NCBI GenBank assembly: GCA_039602395.1
Contig: JBCNJP010000008.1
Location: 19,483,867-19,547,866 of the forward strand
Source of the DNA: Deinandra increscens subsp. villosa
Lineage: Eukaryota > Streptophyta > Magnoliopsida > Asterales > Asteraceae
Reading direction: 5' to 3'
Length of the DNA: 64,000 nucleotides
Both the position numbers and the translations under genes were made by a program. Shown here one piece after another: positions 1 to 9,187 of the stretch. The notes beneath the pieces are model-generated. The model saw nothing but the letters and a program-made list of their open reading frames with translations, made no database searches and was not told the DNA's origin. The stretch's first letter is position 1. Every line of letters begins with the position of its first letter.

Positions 1-1684
1 TAGGAGAAGACTCTTCAAGGATCTCATCAACTCCAGCCATCAGACAGAAATCAGTTGGGAAGAGAGGGTCAAATTCAACTGACTCATAAAGCTCCTCACC
101 ATCAGAATTGACCATTAGTGCATAGTCTGACTGGCTTGAAGGTTGAGATGATGAAGATGATGTCCAGTTATAGATACCATCTTCGAGTGAGACTAATGCC
201 TTGCCACCGTTGTTGACTCCTTGAGCAGCTTGAGAGTTAGACGAGCCAGGATGAGAGACATTAGAGTTGGCATTCTGAGGTTTCTGATAGGATGAGCTGT
301 TATGCTTCTGATATGACTGGTTTCCATTGCCAGCTTGTTTCTGAAAAGCCTGATTACCTCCACCCGAGCTTGCAGGAGCATTCCATGTTCTTGGTTTTGC
401 GCATTCACGTGCGAAATGTCCGAGCTCTTGACAGTTGAAGCATTGAGCTTTGGACTTATCAAACCCGATATTGGCATTTGAAGGAGGTTGAAACAACTTC
501 CTCGTAGTCTTTCTAAAGAACTTCCTCGTTCTAGCAGCAATCATACCCATCTGCCACTTGATGTCGATCTCTTCCAGATCATCAGCAGAAATTTGGTCAA
601 GATCTTCTTGACAAACAGTCATTGTCTCAATGTTCCCGGACATTTGAGAGTTCATGCAAGCTAGTAAAACATTGCACAAATCTTGGTCCAAACTAGTGTT
701 GTTAAATGAAATTGGTGCTGACTGCTGAACCATAAACCCAGAAGGTGGCTGTTGAACATATATAACATTTGAAGGTTGATGAGTGGCATGTGATGCAAAT
801 ACTTCAGTTTGAATAGCAGCTGATATAGGAGATGAAGCGATTGCAGGCAGTGTTGAGCCAGACGAGTTGGAAAACTGATAATTCTCCGCACAAGTAGAAA
901 CAGCAAATGCAGCATTAGGAGCTGAGGAAGATGAGCCCCTTGAAGTCACATTTCTCATAAGTGACTTGCCACTACGTTCAACTGCTCTTACTTCATAGTC
1001 TCTAACCTTGTCTATCATATCCAGATAGTCAGCCTGAGTTAGCTCGGTACTTTCTATTAGGTAAGTGACTTACGAGGCAAATTCCTGAGGGAAAGAATGC
1101 AAGATTTTCCTTATAATATCTCCAGAATCAGGACGAATTTTCTTTGTAGTCATTTCGGTAATGATTCTGCAGAAGCGGTTGACATGTGTTTCAAACGACT
1201 CTCCACTTCTGTGAGAGAAAGTGTTAAAAGCCAACTTCAATTTCTCAAGTCTTCTCTCCTTTGTAGCCAGATTGCCTTCATACTTTTTCTCCAAACCAAC
1301 CCAAATCTCATGGCCTGAAGTAGCCTCACGAAATTGATGTAGCAAGTCATCATTCAATGCCATCTTTATACAACCCAATGCACGCATGTGAAGTTTCCTT
1401 TGTGCCCTTTCAGCAGGAGTCAGCGTATCCAAAGGTTTTGGAATCTTCTTCTTCTTGGGATGAGGAGGATCAGCAACAGTAACAGTAGCAGTGCCAGTAG
1501 CGGTAGCTTCTTCAATTTCAAACACAGCCGGACCTTCAACGATTGAAGTCAATAGATCATAATCAACATACTCCAGAAACAGCACAAACTTCCCTTTCCA
1601 ATCATCGAAGTCACTTGCACCCATTAGTTTTGGTGGACGATTGTGACCTTGCATGACAGGAGCAAACTGATTGCCTTCAGCCAT
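1..1684 (-). pseudogene. D1 gag polyprotein, 5' portion (one nonsense codon, cut by window edge)
   Basis: This is a Ty1/copia gag protein, which forms the retrotransposon particle and binds its RNA. The ORF from the ATG at 1684 runs to a stop near 1070. Reading on in the same frame it stays open to base 1, so a single nonsense codon breaks it. The N-terminal half has the plant copia capsid pattern (HNRPPKL...DFDDW, later ALGCIKMAL and GESFETHVNRF). A CCHC zinc knuckle, CFNCQELGHFAREC, lies at about 420-461, after a WQMGMIAARTRKFFRK block. The region beyond it is Ser/Gln/Asn-rich. It is clearly related to the gag at 57523-60942 (D2b), which shares HNRPPKL and the block before the knuckle. The C-terminus and any pol lie outside the window. 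The start is supported by the primer site and LTR upstream. Confidence 0.88.
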
Positions 1685-2378
1685 TTGAAGTGAGAAACAC
1701 GAAAATTTAGCTCAAACTTGCTAAATTGACTAACGGTTCGGACGGATTGAACGCTTGGTTCAAAATGCTCAAATGCTTGTAGAAAGCTTGAATTCACACA
1801 AATCCTACATTCACAAATATTAACAAACATAATTAGTCATAAGCAAGTGAGATTTCTGAAAAAAATTTGAAAAGTCAAATTTTCAGACTTAGCCAAAATT
1901 TGAACAACTTGTTTCTTGAGTAATTTCAAACTTCAAAAATCAATGTTGACATAAACAATGTTTAAGATCATCAATAGGTTTGAAATTCATGTAGGAACAC
2001 TTTACTCAACTGACACAAACTCCAAAAACCACTCTAAATGACCTAATTTGATGGAATAGTAAGATTATGTGAAGAACACCAAAAACCATCACTTTTAGCT
2101 TCTAAAATCTTCAATACTTGATGTTTTTTTAGATAAATTAGTGCCAATAGTTTCGGTTTTACATGTGTAATTCTCACCATTCATCAATTTTAACAAAGAA
2201 TCAACAGAAAAACAAATTTGAAATTTTTTCTCAAGAACAGACTTAAGAAAAGTTACGAACTGTTCATGGCAGATTAAAAAATTCGACTATATTGCTTGAG
2301 ATTCACTGAAATCTGAGTGAAGCATTGCGTTTCTTGAGTGATTTTCTCCATTATGAGAAAAACTTCAAAAATGAAGAA
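1685..2378 (-). other. D1 untranslated leader
   Basis: About 700 bp separate the primer site from the gag ATG. It is AT-rich, holds no ORF with family resemblance, and is comparable to the leader of D2b (56780-57522). No other feature was seen in it. Confidence 0.7.
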
Positions 2379-2394
2379 CATGGCTCTGATACCA
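2379..2394 (-). other. D1 primer-binding site (tRNA-Met initiator)
   Basis: On the minus strand this reads TGGTATCAGAGCCATG. Its first part is complementary to the 3' end of plant initiator Met tRNA, the usual primer for Ty1/copia minus-strand DNA synthesis. It lies two bases inside the LTR end, as in the other elements here. Confidence 0.93.
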
Positions 2395-2396
2395 AT

Positions 2397-2669
2397 TGTC
2401 AGGACCGATTTTCACATCAAGAATCTTGATCGTGAGCGAGAATGAAGATTCGGATTCGAAAACCCTAAGAGAGACGATGATGAATGAGAAGAATCAAAGA
2501 TAATCAAACACAAGAAAGATGATGAACTAGTCGAATGATTTCTTCGGTCCAATCTCGCAAGCCTCGATCATCACAACCCAGTCTCTAAATTAATTCACAT
2601 GGATTCTTCAGTCGAATGCTTCGGTAAACAGATTTGATGGTGTCAGTCACCTAGATTTTTGTTCCAACA
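2397..2669 (-). repeat. D1 5' LTR (273 bp)
   Basis: On the minus strand it begins TGTTGGAAC and ends CCTGACA next to the primer site, giving the canonical TG...CA ends. The primer site fixes the inner border. The outer border is where sequence recognisable as family B 3' non-coding region begins (2670). The partner LTR is outside the window, so length and target duplication cannot be confirmed. Confidence 0.8.
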
Positions 2670-2917
2670 GCATGTATTCACCTTCTTCCCAAAACATGCA
2701 TTTTCTATATTTCTCCCCCTTAAAATGAAAAACTATATTTTTGGATTTTTCATTTTACAAAAACCAGACTCTATTTTTGACGTTTTTAAACTTCTTTTTC
2801 AAACATGAAATGTAAAGAAAGAAAAATTGAGCAACCAACACGGATACTTTTCAGTTTAGAATTTCAGAAAACTTGCAGGTTTGAAAGATATATCATGAAA
2901 TTTAAGTTAAGCAGAAT
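2670..2917 (-). mobile_element. Family B 3' non-coding fragment (B0)
   Basis: It matches the non-coding stretch after gag in B1 (about 13450-13715) and B3 (about 37300-37580), with the same order of blocks: a CATGTATTCACC block, a run of C before AAAATGAAAA, and the end AAGTTAAGCAGAAT. It is flanked on the left by the D1 LTR and on the right by the D2a LTR, so it is the target into which both inserted. Confidence 0.85.
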
Positions 2918-3762
2918 TGTCAGGACCCATTTGGAGCCTTTACTCATCCAATACATAGATCCAAGTGCGAAAATCATGAATCCATGATCAAATCATAGTG
3001 TTTGTTGGTTGAAATCCTTAAATTTCATGTCTGAAACTCAAGAACACGTGGGTTTTCACACACAGGTGCTCTCTCTCTTCAAACAACCGTCCAAAATATT
3101 ATTCTAGGTTATTATCATGTCGTTATTTATATTAGAGAGAGCACCTGATGTCACAGCACTGAAAACAAGAGAATGTTATTGAAGTTAGTGAAAATTATGT
3201 CATCAGACTGACGAGATCGCCAAGAACAAATGCTGAAGTCGCCAAGGCAATCCGGTGAGGTCGCCAAGACCCTTGGTGAGGTCGCCAAGACCCTTGGTGA
3301 GGTCGCCAACTTGGTGAGGTCTCCAAGACCCTTGGTGAGGTCGATCGCCAACTTGGTGAGGTCGATCGCCAACTTGGTGAGGTCGCCAAGACTAACTCAA
3401 AATCATCAAGAACACTCGTAAAATGTCAAGACTCATTATTGAACCATTGAGGGTTGTTATTATTAAGACACATTCAATTATTAACATTAGCCGAGTAAAT
3501 TGTCATGAAATGACACAGAATATGGATCCAAACTTTCACATCACATTAGAAATGTACAAGGGCAAATTCCTCAATATCAATGACCAACACAAGTTATGAC
3601 ATTACATATGAATCATACAAAACATCAAATACTTGAATAATCATCATAAACATCAAGAGAATTGTCCAAGTACAAAATATAAGTTAAAGTGAAAGATTTA
3701 CAAGAGCACAAATACTAAGGATGCTATGTTTGAGCTGCCACCAACCCTATAAAGATCTTACA
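2918..3762 (-). repeat. D2a 3' LTR (845 bp)
   Basis: On the minus strand it begins TGTAAGATC directly after a polypurine tract and ends CCTGACA, followed by ATTCT in family B sequence. The ends match the shortened LTR of D2b at 56685-56761. Inside are a TATA-like TATAAATA (minus strand, about 3125-3132), a 14-bp inverted repeat around it (CAGGTGCTCTCTCT near 3063 and its complement near 3135-3149), and a tandem array at 3227-3392. It is much longer than the 330-400 bp LTRs of families A, B, E and F. Confidence 0.88.
3227..3392. repeat. Tandem GAGGTCGCCAAG array in the D2a LTR
   Basis: Eight or so copies of a short unit built on GAGGTCGCCAAG plus ACCCTTGGT occur head to tail, with variants such as GAGGTCGATCGCCAACTTGG. 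The core GTCGCCAAG recurs, degenerate, in the D2a spacer at 21200-21640. The short Pro/Ser/Arg-rich reading frames across it on both strands are products of the repeat and not genes. Confidence 0.85.
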
Positions 3763-3777
3763 AATTCCCCCTTTGGT
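3763..3777 (-). other. D2a polypurine tract
   Basis: On the minus strand ACCAAAGGGGGAATT abuts the TG of the 3' LTR. This is the standard place and composition for the plus-strand primer of an LTR retrotransposon. It lies about 35 bp after the accessory ORF stop, so that ORF is the last gene of the element. Confidence 0.88.
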
Positions 3778-3810
3778 GGTAATACAAACATAGAAAAGAA
3801 AAACTGACGA

Positions 3811-6800
3811 CTATCTGAGTTGTCCAAGCAGCTTTAGCAAGAACCTCCAGTATTTACGGGCAAGATTCCTGTATCGATCATCTAAGCTGATAATCTGTGC
3901 ATCGTACAGTATCCAAAGGTCTTCTCGCGCGAACTTCTTCAAGTCAGAATAGTGCCACATCTCTAACATCCTTTCACGACCACGGGAGAGGTAGCAAATC
4001 CCGCGACCACCCATGACCCAGTCTTTCAAGGTACTCAGGCTTTCTGTCGTCATCTTCCTGGCAGCAATGCACTCCCAGCACCACCACCTTAGAAACAAAC
4101 CGAAGTAGTTTGCGTCCACTATCTCGTATGGCCTAAGCCTTCGAGGGATGGTGTCCAGGCGACTGTAGAATAATCATTTAAGGTAACTTCTACGCAACAG
4201 TCTCAGTTTAATTGCAGCGAAGAGCCTTATTGTATTGCCGTCTTCCCTTTCAATGACTAACTCATGAGTGTCTCCACTGTAATACCAACATCTTATTAGG
4301 TTGCTTTTTTGATCTCCCTTTATTTTCTTTGTAATCAAATCCTTGCTGATACTCTTGTACATGACCTTATGTGGGACCACAACTCTCTGCCTTCTGAAAG
4401 TTCTGTACTTCTTCTTTTCTTTTTTTAGGGGGCGAGTTGAACTAACGTTGTAGATGGCTTTTATCTGTTCTTCAGCATCTCTACCCACTGGATCATTTGA
4501 GTGGTTGATCAGCTGTCGCCACTTAAGTTGTTTCAGCTGCCCAAGAGAACAGATTTAGAAGGTCTCTTATCTTGGCAAAGAATTGTACAAATCCGTTTCT
4601 GCGTTTGATAATAAATGCCTTAAACTCGTGATCATATTTCCAACCAAGGATTTTCATCCCATCATCAGATTCGACGTTAGGAGGCATATCTTTGAGATTT
4701 TTTAGGAGTGAACTGCACCAAGGCTTTCCGATACGGTGCCATTTCCTTCCAGTCGTCAACCAAGGTAGGGGCTTCCTTTCTTCGGTCTTCGTCTACCCTT
4801 ATTGCTTCTCGTTCATCCTGCTGACGCTTGACCTTCTTATTCTCTTCAATTATGTGGCTTTTGACCATTTTTCGTAGACTAGGTAGCTCCTTTCTGCTAT
4901 AGCTTTTGCGAGCATATCCTTATGGTTTAGAAAGTCCTGCAACTAAACCAGAGGGGATATGCTCGCAAAAGCTATAGCAGAAAGGAGCTACCTAGTCTAC
5001 GAAAAATGGCAAAAGCCACATAATTGAAGAGAATAAGAAGGTCATTCGTTTAACGCCAAGCGAGCTGTAGTGGGACTGGGCGGGGGTGAAACATGATCAA
5101 AGATGTCTGGAGGGGGAGGCATATACTGTGCATGCATTTCTCGGATCTTTTCCCGCATGTTGTCGTTGAATTGCACATATTCAAACTTCTTATCAATATT
5201 AGCAAAGGGATTTGCTCGGGGATCAGTAAGCTTATCTGCAAGTTTGTAGTTGTAGAGATGTTTCTCCATATCTTGCTCGTCAGTGTACAGTTCAACTAGC
5301 TGTGCATCCGTGAGAGTCATCAAGTAGGATAGGGGAATCCCACGAGAAATGAGCTCTCAGACATATTTTGCAATTTCTGAAGAGTCAGACGGATCAACAT
5401 TGTCTCCAGCAAATTTGGGGATTATTCTTATTCTAGGTTCTCCCTCATATGTGTTTTGATCGTTCGGCTCAAAGTGTTCTAATCCAGGGCTAATTTTCGT
5501 TTGAGGACGGCTGGAATCTGTCAATTCTCTGATAGCCTCTTGTCTGCCAATCTCATCCAGCGTCCTCTCAAGAATTATTTCTTCTTTAGCAAGTCTTAGA
5601 GCTTCTTCCTTCTTTCTTTGTTTTCCATTTCCTGCTCGTAGACCTCTTCAGGAGTCAATTTCCTTTTACCTTTGTTGGTTCTACTAGAAGGACCAGCTTC
5701 TTGTGAAGGGTCTGGATTATTTGTAGATTGACCACCACTTGCACTTGTTATTGGTTGAGTCTGAACAGTTTTAGGAGCGGCACTCGTGGTGGTTTCAGTA
5801 GACTCAGGCATTGAGGTTTGGGTTGCAACTCCTTCTTGATGGACTTCCCTTTCTTCAGAATGATGAACTGGTGAAGAGATTGGAGAAACAATAACTTCAT
5901 TCTCAACTTGAGGCTCACTTACCATAGGCTTAGATCTCAGAGGAGTTAGAGATGCAATCTCAACTTGTTCGTCTTTGATCTCATAGATGATCTCCTCGTC
6001 ATATTCATCATCAGTTGTGAATTCCAGATTTATGAAGTTTGTGGCGCTGGAGTCGTAAATGAGATTATTCAGACGTTCAGCCAAACTAATGTCATTGAAG
6101 ATTCATCTGGAATCATGCTGAGAGGCTGAATCTGCAGTGCTTCACTGGCTTCTACATTTTCTTCAGTGACAACTACACCACTTCGGCTGCCAGGGTCTGT
6201 AGCTAGGGTGTTTGCATAAAACTCCTGAAACACACTTCTCTCGATATCTAGAAATTCACTATGAACATGCAAGTGTTTCAGTTTTTCAGAGATTTCGGAT
6301 TCACCATTTGTAGGCATAACAATGCTTATAGGCTATTGCACTGGAGGAGCCAGATCTGGTTCACCCATGGTTAAGGCAAGGGTTTCTCCTGAGGATGATT
6401 GATTTATTTAATGTGCAACTCTGGAGAATCTTGGAAGTTTGATATTCTCAGGAGGTGGCACCAGGCTTATTACTGATTGATATATTTCATCTTCCTCCTC
6501 ATCATTTGGTTCATCATTAAGAAATGTGTTGCCATAAAAGATATCTACGTCAGATTCGGTAGATTCATCATCACCTGATGGAAAATCAGCAAGATGAGTA
6601 TCATCTACATCTTGCTCAGTGAAAATGGCAGAAGATTTATCTCCAGATTCTTTGCCAGCTTGGCTTGGACTTGGCTCTTTATTGTGTTGAATGTCTTCTG
6701 CAGAGGGAGGCCGTTCGATCTATTATCTGATCATCACCTTGGTTTCCATTTCCACTTCCACCCACATCATCATAATTAGCTCTAGCAGTTTGATTAGTTT

Positions 6801-8016
6801 GAAGAGCTTCAGCCAATAGCCTCTTGAGTCATTCAATTTCTTCAGCTTGCTCTTTTATTTTCTCATTTGCTTTAAGAAGCTCTTGATCTTGTGCTTTGAT
6901 CTTGTCATTTGCTTCTTTAAGCTCAATAGCAACTGAAGAGTTGGAGATTTCAAGATTTTGCTCCAAAGTCAACTCTTGATGGACCAAGGAGGTATCTGCC
7001 CCAAGTGCAATTAATTGAGCAGGAGCAGTTGAGATAGGCTGAGACTCAGATTGGATTGCAAGATCTAAGCTTGTGATGTTGATGTCTACTGTTGCATCAA
7101 TATCTTGAATGGTTGCAGCAACAGTGGTGATGGGAGAAGATATAACTCTTTGTTGCACAGAGTCGACAGGTTCAGGTTGTACTGGTGATTGCACAGCAGC
7201 GGTAGTTTCATTTCCAGAGACATGCCCTCTTCTTATTTCAAGCTTCTTTCTTTCTTGAGGGTACTTAGATCTAGACTCTCTTTTGTAGTTAGGATTAACA
7301 TGACCCTCAAGCATGAATGAGGCTGAATCTGGTTCAGGTGAATCAGATTTTGAGGAGCTTGATAAAATGTCATCCTGTGTTTCTCTTGACTTTATTTTCT
7401 TCTGTTTCTTATTACTTGATGCCTTAGGTTGTTAACTAACTTGGGTTGTTTCTCTTGTTTTTATTTTCTTCTTTTTGGGACCCCTTGCATCAGAACTAGT
7501 AGAGTCAGAACCTGATTCTGATCCAGGTTGGAATCTAGACCCTGATTCAGGTTTGGATATGGATGCATTTGAGTTATTGTCAGCATCTTTGTCAAATGCA
7601 TCATTTTTACCACCATACTCTTCTTCTTCATCTTCTGATTCGTCTGATTCAGTTGCATCTTTGTTTGAAGCTCTGTCTTCATGTTCTGATGGCATTGGGT
7701 CATCATGAATGGGGGAGTTGATTGGATTATCATCTTGGAGATTTGCCGCATTATTATTAGGATCAGCAACATTGATATCTGCTATTTCAGCATCAGCATC
7801 ATCATTTCTTTGATCTTCATCCATGTCGTCATTAACATCAATTCCTTCAATCATGTTCGGGAAAAATGGAACTTCAGGTCCATTATACTGACCCAACCAG
7901 TATCGTGTGTCAGAACTGGATATCATCCTCCTAGGAACCAAGTATGGTTCTGTCTTTTGCAAGTTCGGGTAGTAATGATCAAGGATGGCTTGGATGAATT
8001 TAGGATACATCAAGAA
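3811..8016 (-). pseudogene. D2a accessory ORF, middle and C-terminal part (decayed)
   Basis: A long coding relic reads leftward in pieces: 8013-7432, 7314-6829, 6317-6069, 6084-5596, 5323-5042, 4868-4523, 4488-4174 and 4119-3811, separated by stops and frameshifts. In order it shows a block starting YPKFIQAILDHYYPNL, a long acidic Asp/Glu/Asn/Ser-rich stretch, a Lys-rich basic patch (GPKKKKIKTR), a coiled coil (ELKEANDKIKAQDQEL), a second acidic region, then a basic C-terminal domain ending RYRNLARKYWRFLLKLLGQL. The same order is seen, more intact, in the C1 ORF at 33433-35514. It lies between pol and the 3' LTR, the env position of some plant copia elements. I see no signal peptide or membrane segment, so nothing supports an envelope role. 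The biochemical function is unknown to me. Confidence 0.75.
4829..5044. repeat. Near-perfect 90-bp inverted repeat inside the accessory ORF
   Basis: The left arm is 4829-4919 and the right arm 4955-5044. They are reverse complements over their whole length except for a one-base indel (TTTTGACCA against TTTTGCCA). The 35-base spacer can itself pair (TGGTTTAG with CTAAACCA). The left arm is in coding orientation (SHIIEENKKVKRQQ), so the right arm is an inverted extra copy that breaks the frame. Confidence 0.95.
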
Positions 8017-8600
8017 TGTTGATACTCGATATGTGCGTCGTATGAAGTATCAAGCAGTGTACAAGATCAAGTCAAACTAGGTCTGGCCGAACTAGGTCCG
8101 AACCTGAAGTTCGGACTGGCCGAACCTGAGGTTCGGCCGAAGCTCGGACCAGCGAGTATATATAGATGTTTGGTCTTTGTAATTGTAAGAGTTCTGAGCA
8201 TGTGAGATCTATTAAGTGTGTGTTTCTGAGTCTATTTCTGAGTGTTTACTGGTTGTAATTGTTCTTCATTGATTAATAAAACAATCGGTTAATTAGGTTT
8301 CGAAGTTTGATTAGCTAGATCGAGTAGACGATCCAATGCTCACGCATTTTCAAGTGGTATCAGAGCTTTCTGGTTCACTCTACTGATTTGTGGTTGCTAT
8401 TCTCGGACTTTTGAGCGTTTTTGAAGTTTTCTCGAGTTTCATTACGTACTTTCAATCATTTTTGACGTGCGTTTTGTGTCAAATTTGCTCCTAAATCGTT
8501 CCTAATCATTTTTCTGGTCTGACTGTTGCAAATCTCGTCAAAATTCATAAAAAATCGAGCGTTTTTGAACTTCTCCGATTTTCTTGTTGGATGCAGGTTG
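8017..8600 (+). mobile_element. B6: 5' end of a family B element (LTR, primer site, leader)
   Basis: The LTR at 8017-8352 begins TGTTGATAC and ends CGCATTTTCA. It is followed by AG and a primer site TGGTATCAGAGC (8355-8366). The leader continues to about 8600 and then stops abruptly at accessory-ORF sequence, with no gag. The LTR carries the family B palindromic motif (CCGAAC and GTTCGG) and a TATATATA box near 8157. It opposes the accessory ORF and replaces roughly 100 codons of it, judged against the C1 copy. Confidence 0.87.
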
Positions 8601-9187
8601 TAGTCCATCTATTTAGTTATTTGCCTCGAGAGGTTGAAACCAGCACCGGAAGCTAAACCATGTAGAGCCCAGGCTGTTTCTTCCACAAAGTCGTCTGTTC
8701 CTGACTTTCTTAGACCAAAAGCAGAAATAAAGAAAGTTTTGATGCACTTCCAATTTTCTGGGAACATCTTCTTTATTTTCTCGTTTGAGGTTACCGAGAG
8801 ATTTCCTTGATATCCCATCATGAGGATTGTGTCTTGCCATTCTTCCTTTGGAAAAGAATTAGGGCATAGTGCATCATCTAACCGTAGCACTTCTCGGACC
8901 CTTTCCTCATTTACTTCAACATATACTCCTTGAATTCTTGATCTAATGGATATGGAACCATTGTCAGCCTCAAATGCGTGGGCATTGTTCTAGAAACCAT
9001 TTATTATACCCGAGCTAATAACATGCTCTATTTAGATTCCAGTGATCCAATTTGAGTTCTCTAGAATTCTAAAGGCATGTTCATACAATCCGGCATCTGA
9101 CCAGCTTCTGTTGATTTCACAGAATGGATTGTGTGATTTTGAGAAATCCAGAGGGGCATTGGTTGCTCTTTCCGGTCTGGGAGCCAT
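8601..9187 (-). pseudogene. D2a accessory ORF, N-terminal part
   Basis: An ATG at 9187 opens a frame beginning MAPRPERATNAPLDF. It is broken by two in-frame stops and then continues as the piece from 8890 (VREVLRLDDALCP, MGYQGNL, ENWKCIKTFF) to 8609. I recall a similar layout (LRLDD, then MGYE, then WKFLIHT, then YPRFLQ) in many hypothetical ORFs from Asteraceae repeat annotation. That is memory, not a search. The bases before the ATG read TTATGTGCAG, a good 3' splice-site shape, so the ORF may be expressed from spliced RNA; that is inference. B6 separates it from the rest of the ORF. Confidence 0.7.

Noticed and set aside
3227..3392. CRISPR-like spaced repeats or a Pro/Arg-rich repeat protein
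   Set aside because: Units are contiguous with no unique spacers, lie inside an LTR, and the reading frames on both strands are side effects of the repeat period.
7705..8022. Plus-strand ORF over the acidic region
   Set aside because: Antisense shadow of the Asp/Asn-rich coding stretch of the accessory ORF.
8609..9187. Ordinary host gene interrupted by transposons
   Set aside because: A second copy (33433-35514) ends directly before a PPT and LTR, and this one also ends before a PPT and LTR, so it belongs to the elements.
3811..9187. Viral-type envelope gene
   Set aside because: Position fits, but I see no signal peptide, transmembrane segment or cysteine pattern; acidic and coiled-coil composition suggests an intracellular protein.
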